NCBI RefSeq assembly: GCF_003605385.1
Contig: NZ_QYTV02000008.1
Coordinates: forward strand, 1-64,000
Direction of reading: 5' to 3'
DNA: 64,000 nucleotides
Origin: Siminovitchia acidinfaciens
GTDB lineage: Bacteria; Bacillota; Bacilli; Bacillales; Bacillaceae_C
Positions 44,106 to 52,587 of this stretch are shown here, piece after piece. Below the pieces are notes generated by a model, which did no database searches, had not been told where the DNA came from, and saw nothing but the letters and a program-made list of their open reading frames with translations. How positions within the stretch are numbered: the stretch's first letter is position 1; each line of letters starts with the position of its first letter. The translations under genes were made by a program, and so were the position numbers.

Positions 44106-46571
44106 ATGGGGGATAGCTATCCTAGTCGCGAAGAATATAAAAAGAAGATGCTTGAAGGGCATCAAGAAAAAAGGATAGTTGGAAAACTCGCCATTCGTAC
44201 CATGATGGCATTTTTTATCTGCGGAATTTTACTTATTGGTGTGTTTGGCTATACCGCTATGGCTTATGTTAAAGAAGCACCGAAATTAAATCCGGAGTTG
44301 TTGAATTCTCCGCAATCGTCCACCTTGTACGATATGAACAATAAAAAAATAACAGATGTGGCTGGAGCGGAGTATCGGAAGACCATCTCTTTGGATCAAG
44401 TGCCTAAGGAGGTCCAAAATGCGTTCCTTGCGGTTGAGGATGCCAGGTTTTGGAAGCATCGTGGCATTGATGTTAAGCGGGTTGCTGGTGCTGTGGTAGC
44501 AAATGTCAAGGAAGGCTTTGGGGTAGAGGGCGCTAGTACGATTACACAACAACTCGTAAAGATGTCTTTTTTATCCACTGAAAAAACGATAGAGCGCAAG
44601 GTGCAGGAAGCGTATCTTGCATTGAAATTAGAGAAGCAATATACAAAAGAAGAAATATTGGAGATGTATCTGAACAAGGTGTATTTTGGCGAAGGTGCCT
44701 ACGGAATTGCGACTGCAGCGGAAGTGTATTTCGGAAAATCTGTTAAGGATTTGAATATCAGCGAAGCGGCACTGTTGGCCGGATTGTTGCAAAGGCCAAG
44801 CGGCTATAACCCGTACAATAACCCTGAGCTTGCGGAGACTAGGAGGAATACGGTCCTTTCCTTAATGGAGCAGCATGAATATATATCGGCAAAAGAACGA
44901 CAGGAAGCCCAATCGATCCCTGTAAAGGAAATGCTCCACAAGCAAAAGAAAAAAACTGCGTATAACAGCTTCACGGATCAGGTTGTCAGAGAGTTGAATG
45001 AAAAAGGGATTAGTGAGGAGGATCTTTATACACAGGGTTTAAAAATTTATACAACATATGATCCGGAAGCGCAAAAAATAACGGAAAAAGTTTTAACTAC
45101 AGACGAATATATTGCGTATCCTGAAGATGACTTCAAAGCGGGGGTCGTACTATTAGAAACAAAGACAGGAGAAGTACGGGCAATCGGCGGAAGCCGCGAT
45201 TCAAATGCAGAGGTTCAAAGGGGATTCAATTATGGCACTCAAATGAAACGGCAGCCCGGATCTACTGCAAAACCGATTATGGCTTATGGGCCGGCAATTG
45301 AAAACTTGAAATGGTCGACAGCTGAGCAGATAAAGGATGAACAGATCGAGTTGAACGGCAAGGTTTTTAAAAACTGGAATAACCGTTTCCATGGAAATGT
45401 CTCAATGAGGACTGCGCTGCAATGGTCCTATAATATTCCCGCAATTAAAGCTATGATGGAAGCCGGTCCTGAAGAAGCCAGACAATTTGCCGCGAGGCTT
45501 GGTATCGAATTGGAGGAAATTTTCCCCGCATACGCAATTGGTGGTTTTAAAACTGGAGTTTCACCCCTTGAGCTGGCTGGAGCTTACGCGGCGTTCGGGA
45601 ACGATGGAGTTTTTAATGAGCCGCATACAGTTCGAAAAATCGTGTATCCAGATGGAAAGGAAAAGAACCTCAAACCGGAACCTGTTCAGGCGATGAGCGA
45701 TTCTACAGCTTATATGATAACGGATATGTTAAAGACGGCAGTTGTTGAAGGGACAGGACAGATGGCCAATATTCCCGGGCTCCCCATCGCGGGAAAAACC
45801 GGAACAAATGAGCTGCCTGATCATATTTATGGATCGGGAGTAACAGATGCCTGGTTCGCCGGATATACAACACGTTATTCCGCTGCTGTGTGGACGGGAT
45901 ATGATACGATTTCACAGGAGAGCTTCGTCCGAATGGAGGACTCCCATAACGCCAAGTTGATTTTTAAACACATCATGTCCCAAGTTTCTGAGGACATTGA
46001 AACCCCGGATTTCACCATGCCTTCTTCGGTTGAAAAAATGGTTATTGGTAGTCGGGCTGAATTATTCATCAATGGAACTGCGCCAAAAAGGAATCCGGTG
46101 ATTATCAATAAGCCGCAAAAAAGAAATGAAGAGGAAAGCGAGCCGGAGATTACGGAAGAGGAAGAAAAAGACGACGATGCAAACGAGGAAGTGGAAGAGG
46201 AGGAAAAGACAGAGGATAAAGAAAAGCAGAAGGAAGAGAAAAAGGCACCGAAACCTGAAAAAGAACCGCAAAAACCACCTGTAGGAAAGAAGCCGCCAGC
46301 CCCTGTTAAAGAGAAGCCGAAGGATAACAGTCCGAAGCCGACAGAAGGAAATAAGGGTGATGGTGGTCAGGGTGATAAGGGCAACAAGGGTGGCGATGGG
46401 AAGGATAATGGAAATAACGATAAAGGAAAAGGAAACCCGGATGATAAGGAATCCGGAAATAAGGACTCTCCTCCTGAGGGGGGAGGTGGATCCGGTGGTT
46501 CCGATGATAAGAAGGGGGAACCGGCCGGCCAAAGCTCATCGCCACCCCAAAAAAGTGAAAGTAGAGATTAA
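44106..46571 (+). CDS. Class A penicillin-binding protein (PBP1A family)
   Basis: About 821 residues starting at ATG 44106 after GGGGG. One N-terminal membrane helix (MMAFFICGILLIGVFGYTAM), then a glycosyltransferase GT51 domain (AVEDARFWKHRGID, GASTITQQLVK, ALKLEKQYTKEEILEMYLN, with catalytic Glu), then the transpeptidase with SxxK (QPGSTAKPIMAY), SYN (QWSYNIPA) and KTG (AGKTGTNE). It polymerises and cross-links peptidoglycan. The last 150 residues are a low-complexity tail, first Glu/Lys/Pro-rich, then Gly/Asp/Lys/Asn-rich, longer than usual. Confidence 0.92.
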   Translation: MGDSYPSREEYKKKMLEGHQEKRIVGKLAIRTMMAFFICGILLIGVFGYTAMAYVKEAPKLNPELLNSPQSSTLYDMNNKKITDVAGAEYRKTISLDQVPKEVQNAFLAVEDARFWKHRGIDVKRVAGAVVANVKEGFGVEGASTITQQLVKMSFLSTEKTIERKVQEAYLALKLEKQYTKEEILEMYLNKVYFGEGAYGIATAAEVYFGKSVKDLNISEAALLAGLLQRPSGYNPYNNPELAETRRNTVLSLMEQHEYISAKERQEAQSIPVKEMLHKQKKKTAYNSFTDQVVRELNEKGISEEDLYTQGLKIYTTYDPEAQKITEKVLTTDEYIAYPEDDFKAGVVLLETKTGEVRAIGGSRDSNAEVQRGFNYGTQMKRQPGSTAKPIMAYGPAIENLKWSTAEQIKDEQIELNGKVFKNWNNRFHGNVSMRTALQWSYNIPAIKAMMEAGPEEARQFAARLGIELEEIFPAYAIGGFKTGVSPLELAGAYAAFGNDGVFNEPHTVRKIVYPDGKEKNLKPEPVQAMSDSTAYMITDMLKTAVVEGTGQMANIPGLPIAGKTGTNELPDHIYGSGVTDAWFAGYTTRYSAAVWTGYDTISQESFVRMEDSHNAKLIFKHIMSQVSEDIETPDFTMPSSVEKMVIGSRAELFINGTAPKRNPVIINKPQKRNEEESEPEITEEEEKDDDANEEVEEEEKTEDKEKQKEEKKAPKPEKEPQKPPVGKKPPAPVKEKPKDNSPKPTEGNKGDGGQGDKGNKGGDGKDNGNNDKGKGNPDDKESGNKDSPPEGGGGSGGSDDKKGEPAGQSSSPPQKSESRD

Positions 46572-46580
46572 GATAGAAAA

Positions 46581-46630
46581 TAAGCCCAATGAAGTGAGCG
46601 CAAAGCTACCTTTCATTGGACTTATTTTTT
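46581..46630 (+). terminator. Terminator after PBP gene
   Basis: TAAGCCCAATGAA pairs with TTCATTGGACTTA (one mismatch), followed by TTTTTTC. Confidence 0.85.
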
Positions 46631-46680
46631 CATTGTGGAAATTAGAAACGCTTAAGTTTATTGTTAATTGTTAACTATTT

Positions 46681-47104
46681 GTGCTACGTCCAACTTCGAC
46701 GGACGGGATGTTCTAGTGCAGGCGAAACGACAGGACGTCGCTGCTTGAGCCTGCCCACGGACAGGATATCCTAATGCCGCCGGCGCCACAGGACAAGGAG
46801 TGCTTTGGCAGTGTTACATCGCACGAAGGAAAAGCGTCAGCTTTTTCAAGGGCGTGGCGATATAAGGAGGCTAGAGCCTAGTCCTAAAAGGTCACAAACT
46901 GGAAGCAGACTCACGAAGAATGTGCTCCTGCGCCAAAGTTAATTCAGGGAAGTCTTGTTCAGCTCGTCGCGAAGCTGCATGAAGCAACTCAAGGAAGTTT
47001 CACATGATGTGATTGAAGTTATTAGCTTCCCTGTGGTGGCTTAAAAACTGTTCCTCGGGAAATCGTCTTTGTTTGCCCGTGCTGATCAAGGCGCTTGCGC
47101 TTTT
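46681..47104. repeat. GC-rich intergenic repeat, copy 2 (long)
   Basis: The first half has two related units, GGACGGGATGTTCTAGTGC and GGACAGGATATCCTAATGC, and matches copy 3 at 58781 (CTAGTGCAGGCGAA). The second half (from GCTTCCCTGTGGTGGCTT at 47021 to AAGGCGCTTGCGCTTTT) matches copy 1 at 13868-13947. The end of the element overlaps the last codons of the TetR gene. The stretch 46631-47085 has no gene. Confidence 0.75.
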
Positions 47105-47979
47105 GTGCGTCCATTCATGTAATGATATATGGCAAATGCCAGTTCTTTTGCTGTTGTTTCATAAGGTGTATCGGTAAAGGTTGCGCCAAAAGCGCCAAGG
47201 ATAGTTTCCAATAAATGGACTCTCGGGTTTTCTGACTGGATTTCATTCAAGAGGAACTCGGCGTATTGCTTTCCTTTTTGCTCTTCCCCCAGCGAGTTTG
47301 AAAAACTCAATAGCCTATCAAGTATTTGCTTCTTATTATAAAAGCTTTCCTCCAGGTTTACGGGGGCAAGTAGAGATATACGTTCCCCAAACAGCCTGTC
47401 TTTTGTTTCAATCATATGAAGAATAATGGAATCCGTTCGGCGCAATATAAAGCTGATAAGCCTGTATGTGTCCAGCTCCTCTTTCAAGCCGGTCACCCAA
47501 ACATTTATAAAATGTTTGACCATGCCCATGACCATAATGGCGCAATCAACCGCATATGGTTCTGCTTCCTCTCCAAACACGTCAATAAGTCTTCGGGCCA
47601 GCCAGGCAAGTTCAGCCATATGATGTTTTTTAATAAAGCCTCTTAATTCAGGGTCTTTGGAGTGGAAAACTGCTTCGAAAAGGGGGACTAATTGATGCTC
47701 CCGATAGATTTCCAGCCTGATGGCAATTTGCTTGGCAAAAACTTCTTTATCAGCACGGTCTTTTCCAATCATTAATTCCTTTCTTCTGGCGGCAGTAATT
47801 TCTTGGGCGTGAACAAGGATTGTCATCAGGCATTCATTTTTTGATGAAAAATAATTATAAAATGTGCCTTTTGAAATTTGTGATTCATCCAATATATCCT
47901 GTACCGAAGTGGCGGCGAAGCCTTTTTCTATAAAAAGCCGTTGAGCGGCTAATAAAACACGCTGTTTACGGTCGTTCAT
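47086..47979 (-). CDS. TetR family regulator of the adjacent efflux gene
   Basis: About 297 residues starting at ATG 47979 after AAAGGTGA. The N-terminal HTH (QRVLLAAQRLFIEKGFAATS, then ISKGTFYNYFSSK) is typical; the C-terminal ligand domain is larger than usual for TetR. The gene is divergent from a DHA2-type efflux gene 167 bases away, the usual repressor-exporter arrangement. Its final codons (KAQAP and stop) lie in the end of the GC-rich repeat, so that repeat has replaced or extended the original C terminus. Confidence 0.85.
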   Translation of the reverse strand: MNDRKQRVLLAAQRLFIEKGFAATSVQDILDESQISKGTFYNYFSSKNECLMTILVHAQEITAARRKELMIGKDRADKEVFAKQIAIRLEIYREHQLVPLFEAVFHSKDPELRGFIKKHHMAELAWLARRLIDVFGEEAEPYAVDCAIMVMGMVKHFINVWVTGLKEELDTYRLISFILRRTDSIILHMIETKDRLFGERISLLAPVNLEESFYNKKQILDRLLSFSNSLGEEQKGKQYAEFLLNEIQSENPRVHLLETILGAFGATFTDTPYETTAKELAFAIYHYMNGRTKAQAP

Positions 47980-48065
47980 TTCATCACCTTTAGACTGATA
48001 GTATAGTTTTATATTATCCGTTAATCTCATATTTATCAATGTTTCAATCATGTTAAAAAAATCTG

Positions 48066-48092
48066 TTGAAAAAATTGAACGCAGAGTATAAA
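48066..48092 (+). promoter_or_regulatory. Possible promoter of the efflux gene
   Basis: TTGAAA and TATAAA separated by 15 bases, 55 bases before the start. Spacing is short, which is common for regulated promoters. No clear TetR dyad was found. Confidence 0.35.
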
Positions 48093-48146
48093 ATGTGAAA
48101 AGTGATATTGAATGGACGATTTTTTGATTCAGGAAGGAGAAACAGG

Positions 48147-49646
48147 ATGAATATAGAAGAACTGCAAAAAAAGCCTCCTTACGGTATGATCGCCATACTT
48201 TTTTTCGGAGCGTTTGTAGCATTTTTAAATAATACCCTGCTGAATGTGGCGCTTCCAACTATTATGGCGGAGTTTGATGTAAAACCGGCTATTGTGCAAT
48301 GGCTGACTAACGGATACATGCTCGTCAACGGGATTTTGATTCCGGCAAGTGCGTTTTTCATTCAGCGGTTCACAAACCGCAAATTGTTTCTAACAGCTAT
48401 GTCGTTGTTTACTTTAGGAACTGCACTTGCTGCTTTTGCCCCTTCCTTCGGTGTTTTGGTGGCGGGAAGAATGGTTCAGGCTTCTGGATCCGGCATGATG
48501 ATGCCTCTTCTTATGAATGTGATGCTAACTGCATTCCCCGTTGAGCGAAGAGGAGCTGCCATGGGGATGTTCGGACTAGTAATCATGGCTGCGCCGGCAA
48601 TCGGACCGACACTTTCAGGCTGGGTAGTGGAACATTACAGTTGGAGGACTCTCTTTGAAATTATCCTTCCTTGTGCTGCAATAGTTCTGATCCTGGGCTT
48701 TTTTAAATTAAAAAATATCACACCAAATCGTGATATTAAAGTGGATGTTTTTTCACTTGTATTATCGAGCATTGGTTTTGGGGGACTTCTTTACGGGTTC
48801 AGTACTGCTGGCGATAAGGGCTGGGATGCCCCAGAAGTATATGGAACAATCATTATTGGCCTAATTGCAATTACGACCTTCATTCTTCGTCAGCTCCGAA
48901 TGAAAGACCCGATGTTGGAATTCAGGATCTATAAATATCCCATGTTTGCTTTGTCGTCAGTCATCATGGTTGTTGTTTCTGCTTCTATGTTTTCAGGGAT
49001 GATATTGACTCCGATTTATGTGCAGACAGTCAGAGGGATTTCACCATTCCACGCAGGATTATTAATGCTCCCAGGTGCGATTCTAATGGCAGTAATGTCA
49101 CCGATCACCGGCAGGCTGTTTGATAAATACGGCGGACGGATTTTGGCTGTGATCGGTCTCTCTATAACTGTGATCACTACACATCTCTTTACTAATCTTA
49201 ACGTGGATACCGGATTTTATCATATTATGTTCTTATACACGCTTCGCATGTTCGGCATGTCTCTCGTTATGATGCCTGTTATGACGAATGGTTTGAATCA
49301 GCTTCCGACGTCCGCAAATCCTCATGGTACAGCAATGAATAATACATTGCAGCAAATTTCAGGAGCGATTGGGACGGCAGTCTTGATTACAATTATGAAT
49401 AAGCGGATGGAATCGGTCGGGGCAGAGCTGGCTGCAAAAGCTGCAGCTTCCGGTAATGCGCCGGGTAATCCCGAAGCGATGAAAGAATTAACCCAGCAGG
49501 CTTTGCTGGACGGCATCACTTACACATTCCATGTTTCAACTTACATCGCTTTAGTTGCGTTATTGTTGGCCTTGTTCATGAAGCGGGTGACCCCGCAGAA
49601 GAATAGTCGCGCGCATGCTAAAAAAATGGAACCCCAAACTGAATAA
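48147..49646 (+). CDS. DHA2 family MFS multidrug efflux transporter
   Basis: About 499 residues starting at ATG 48147 after AGGAAGGAG, with fourteen predicted helices. MFS features include LPTIMAEFDVKPAIVQWLTNGYM, the motif-C type GPTLSGWVVEHYSWRTLFEI and GRLFDKYGGR. It is close to LmrB/EmrB type drug exporters. The divergent TetR gene probably represses it. Confidence 0.88.
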   Translation: MNIEELQKKPPYGMIAILFFGAFVAFLNNTLLNVALPTIMAEFDVKPAIVQWLTNGYMLVNGILIPASAFFIQRFTNRKLFLTAMSLFTLGTALAAFAPSFGVLVAGRMVQASGSGMMMPLLMNVMLTAFPVERRGAAMGMFGLVIMAAPAIGPTLSGWVVEHYSWRTLFEIILPCAAIVLILGFFKLKNITPNRDIKVDVFSLVLSSIGFGGLLYGFSTAGDKGWDAPEVYGTIIIGLIAITTFILRQLRMKDPMLEFRIYKYPMFALSSVIMVVVSASMFSGMILTPIYVQTVRGISPFHAGLLMLPGAILMAVMSPITGRLFDKYGGRILAVIGLSITVITTHLFTNLNVDTGFYHIMFLYTLRMFGMSLVMMPVMTNGLNQLPTSANPHGTAMNNTLQQISGAIGTAVLITIMNKRMESVGAELAAKAAASGNAPGNPEAMKELTQQALLDGITYTFHVSTYIALVALLLALFMKRVTPQKNSRAHAKKMEPQTE

Positions 49647-49660
49647 AAATTGTATTAAAG

Positions 49661-49692
49661 GATGGAGTGAGCGCTACTTACCCATCTTTTTT
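49661..49692 (+). terminator. Terminator after efflux gene
   Basis: GATGG/CCATC stem with inner AGT/ACT pairs, followed by seven T. Confidence 0.6.
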
Positions 49693-49768
49693 TGCGTCAA
49701 TGATCAACTACCTCCACATCTGTCCCTAACATCAACGAATTACCTACATACAATAAATGGGAGAATAT

Positions 49769-51346
49769 ATGTCAGGACGTGAAAAAATGAAAATAAAAAA
49801 CAATAGGAGAATGAAAGTAGACCCTTCCAATCCCGACACTATTCCAAAGTATGTAGATGAGCTTCCGGTTCCACCAGTTGCCAAGCCGCTAGCCGAAATT
49901 AAAGGAAATCCTTACTATGAAATTGCAATGAGACAAGTCCCGCATAGATTTCATCGGCTTTTTCCATCCACAACGGTTTGGGGATACGATGGTATGCTGC
50001 CAGGTCCTACGATAAAAGTTCAAAAAGACGAAAAGATTTATGTGCGATGGAAGAATAAGTTGCCGGAGAAACATCTGCTGCCAATTGATCGAACTCTTCA
50101 TGAATCAGCTGGTCCCCCCGACGTTCGAACAGTTGTCCATTTACATGGGGCGAATGTTGCCTGGGAAAGCGACGGACATCCTGAGGCATGGTTTTCCAGG
50201 GATTTTGCCAAAACGGGAGCCACCTTCAGACGTAAAGTATATGAATATACGAATAAACAAATGGGGGCTACTCTCTGGTACCACGATCATGCCATCGGTA
50301 TTACAAGATTGAATGTGTATTCGGGCTTATCCGGTTTTTACTTGATTGAGGATCCAGTGGAAAAACACTTGAAATTACCGAAAGATGGCTACGATATACC
50401 ATTGATGATACAAGATCGGTCCTTCCGGTCGGATGGTTCTTTATCTTATCCGGAAAACACTAACCCGCCAGCACCCGTAAATCCTTCTGTCCAGCCTTTT
50501 TTTATTGGTAATACGATAGCAGTTAACGGAAAGATTTGGCCCAAGTTGACGGTGGAGCCCCGCAAATATCGCTTTCGGATATTGAATGCCTCCAATACAA
50601 ATGCCTATACTTTAAGACTTGGGGATGGACGTAAGTTTTATCAAATCTCTACAGACGGTGGATTGCTTACCGAACCCGTCGAACTTACAACCCTACCATT
50701 GGAGCCTGCGGAACGCTCGGATGTCATCATTGATTTCTCACAACATAAAGGCAAAAAATTAATATTACAAAATACAAATGCCGAAGGCAATATGGGCGTC
50801 ATTATGCGATTTGATGTCTTACTGCCTCTGAGAGGGAGAGATACCAGCGAAATACCGGCAAAGCTTATTTCAGAAGAACAAGTTTTATATGAACATCACG
50901 CCGATAAAACAAGATTATTAAAGCTCGATGCAATCCAGGATGAGTATAACAGGCCGGTGCTTTTGCTCGATGACCGAATGTGGCACGACCCAGTTACAGA
51001 AAAGCCGGTCATTGGTGATACGGAAGTATGGAAACTGATCAATGTCACAAATTTTGCCCATCCTATTCACATCCATTTAATTCAATTCAAAATCTTGCAT
51101 AGGACGCCATTTGACCTTGAACGTTTTCAACAAGATGGATACATCGACTATACGGGCCCGCCTATTGAGCCGGCGGTGCATGAAAGAGGTTGGAAAGATA
51201 CGGTAAAAGCTGAGCCTGGAATGGTAACAAGCGTCATTATGAAGTTTACGGAAAATCCTGGGGAATACGTTTGGCACTGCCATATACTCGAACACGAGGA
51301 TTATGACATGATGCGGCCGATGAGGGTTGTGGAGAAAGAAAAATAG
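49769..51346 (+). CDS. cotA: CotA-type multicopper oxidase (spore coat laccase)
   Basis: About 525 residues. GGGAGA precedes ATG 49769; the longer ATG at 49757 is part of that site. All copper ligands are present: VHLHGANV, WYHDHAIG, HPIHIHLIQF and WHCHILEHEDYDMM (T1 copper). The match to B. subtilis CotA is strong along its length (LWGYNG-like VWGYDGMLPGPTI, QDEYNRPVLLL, WHDPVTEKP). No signal peptide, as in CotA. It oxidises phenolics and helps form brown coat pigment, giving UV and peroxide resistance to spores; bilirubin oxidase activity is also known for the family. Confidence 0.9.
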   Translation: MSGREKMKIKNNRRMKVDPSNPDTIPKYVDELPVPPVAKPLAEIKGNPYYEIAMRQVPHRFHRLFPSTTVWGYDGMLPGPTIKVQKDEKIYVRWKNKLPEKHLLPIDRTLHESAGPPDVRTVVHLHGANVAWESDGHPEAWFSRDFAKTGATFRRKVYEYTNKQMGATLWYHDHAIGITRLNVYSGLSGFYLIEDPVEKHLKLPKDGYDIPLMIQDRSFRSDGSLSYPENTNPPAPVNPSVQPFFIGNTIAVNGKIWPKLTVEPRKYRFRILNASNTNAYTLRLGDGRKFYQISTDGGLLTEPVELTTLPLEPAERSDVIIDFSQHKGKKLILQNTNAEGNMGVIMRFDVLLPLRGRDTSEIPAKLISEEQVLYEHHADKTRLLKLDAIQDEYNRPVLLLDDRMWHDPVTEKPVIGDTEVWKLINVTNFAHPIHIHLIQFKILHRTPFDLERFQQDGYIDYTGPPIEPAVHERGWKDTVKAEPGMVTSVIMKFTENPGEYVWHCHILEHEDYDMMRPMRVVEKEK

Positions 51347-51422
51347 GATGGATGGGGCGTGCCTTGCATGCACTGCCCTATGCTACAATGAAATGGACAA
51401 GCTACGTTAGGGTGTGGGGCAT

Positions 51423-52241
51423 ATGGAGGAAAGAGAGCGGAATCAGGTTGACAGTGATTTAATTGAACAGATTGATGAAGAAGAAATGCATGAACTTGTC
51501 CGCCAAGCCCAGGATGCTGCGCTGTTTGATGCTGAGCTGAAAAAGGCGGATGAAAAACCGGCGAGACGATTTCCAAGGTGGCTATTTTGGCTAATCTCCG
51601 GGGTCTTTTTGTTCAGCACTTTCTCGTTTGTTTTTCAAATCTATTCGATTCCGGCGATTGAATTTTTGGCTGCATCTGCTCGGCTTTCAGCAGATGAGAA
51701 AATTAAAGAATATAAAGCATCAGTTGTAACAATTGCTGCTGGGGACAGTAAGGGAACTGGTTTTTCCATTTCAAGCGACGGCAAGATTTTAACAAATTAT
51801 CATGTTGTCGAAGGAAATAAGCAGGTTATGGTTGATTTTCCGGATGACGGAATTTATATGGGAGATGTAGTTGCGACATACGAAGAGATCGACTTGGCGC
51901 TCCTGGACGTTAATGGAAATGATTTGCCATATTTGGAACTAGCTGAGCAGCCGGATTATATCGAAAACGATTCGGTGATTTTTATTGGGAATCCACTACG
52001 TTTTCATGGAATTGCTAATGAAGGATCAATTATTCATCCTATCCGTTTAAGCGGCTGGGAGGAGGATACCGTTATGATGAAAGCACCGGTTTACCGTGGG
52101 AACAGCGGCAGCCCTGTCATTAACGAAGGCGGACAGGTCATTGGAGTGGTCTTTGCGAAGATGAAGCATGAGGATTATGGGAAAGTAGGCCTATTCGTGC
52201 CGATTGAGTCGTTTCGAATGGCGAAAGAGCAGGGGAAGTAA
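51423..52241 (+). CDS. Membrane-anchored trypsin-like serine protease
   Basis: About 272 residues starting at ATG 51423 after GGTGTGGGG. A 55-residue acidic cytoplasmic N terminus precedes one membrane helix (WLFWLISGVFLFSTFSFVF). The extracytoplasmic chymotrypsin-fold domain has the full triad: His in ILTNYHVVEG, Asp in EIDLALLDV and Ser in YRGNSGSPVI. It resembles HtrA-like proteases but has no PDZ domain. Likely role is surface protein quality control or signal cleavage. Confidence 0.87.
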   Translation: MEERERNQVDSDLIEQIDEEEMHELVRQAQDAALFDAELKKADEKPARRFPRWLFWLISGVFLFSTFSFVFQIYSIPAIEFLAASARLSADEKIKEYKASVVTIAAGDSKGTGFSISSDGKILTNYHVVEGNKQVMVDFPDDGIYMGDVVATYEEIDLALLDVNGNDLPYLELAEQPDYIENDSVIFIGNPLRFHGIANEGSIIHPIRLSGWEEDTVMMKAPVYRGNSGSPVINEGGQVIGVVFAKMKHEDYGKVGLFVPIESFRMAKEQGK

Positions 52242-52319
52242 GCCAGCACTAAGGACTGCTTTTTCGTCTATTTAATAGGGATGTGAGACAAATGCCGGAT
52301 TAACTGAGACAGCTTTTGA

Positions 52320-52455
52320 GAGAATACTCTTCGCTTTTCGGCAAATACTCTGCGGAGTGGAAAAATACTCTTCAAATATTGTAGATACTCTCCATATTTC
52401 GTTAATACTCTTCGGTTTGAAAAATACTTTTCATTGTTTTAATTAATACTCCTTT
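52320..52455. repeat. Intergenic array of ATACTC with ~20-base period
   Basis: ATACTCTT-like words begin at 52324, 52345, 52365, 52385, 52405, 52424 and 52446 (steps 21, 20, 20, 20, 19, 22), most as AATACTCTTC. The bases between are not conserved. It lies in the 346-base stretch between the protease gene and the ABC1 kinase gene. Confidence 0.8.
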
Positions 52456-52587
52456 TAAACTAGTGTACAATTCCATCCGCTTTGTCCAAGGCCTTTTCTT
52501 GCAATAGCTCTTGTGTTTTTTCATAATAAAAGAAACCTTGATTGCTATTATAATTGATTTTCACAAAGGTTGCCGGAGGGGATGAAG

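Noticed and set aside
46062-46545. Long minus-strand frames rich in Phe, Leu, His and Pro
   Set aside because: They are the antisense of the low-complexity tail of the PBP gene.
52320-52455. CRISPR array or direct-repeat origin
   Set aside because: Words are 6-10 bases, spacing about 20 bases, no DnaA boxes and no cas or replication genes nearby.
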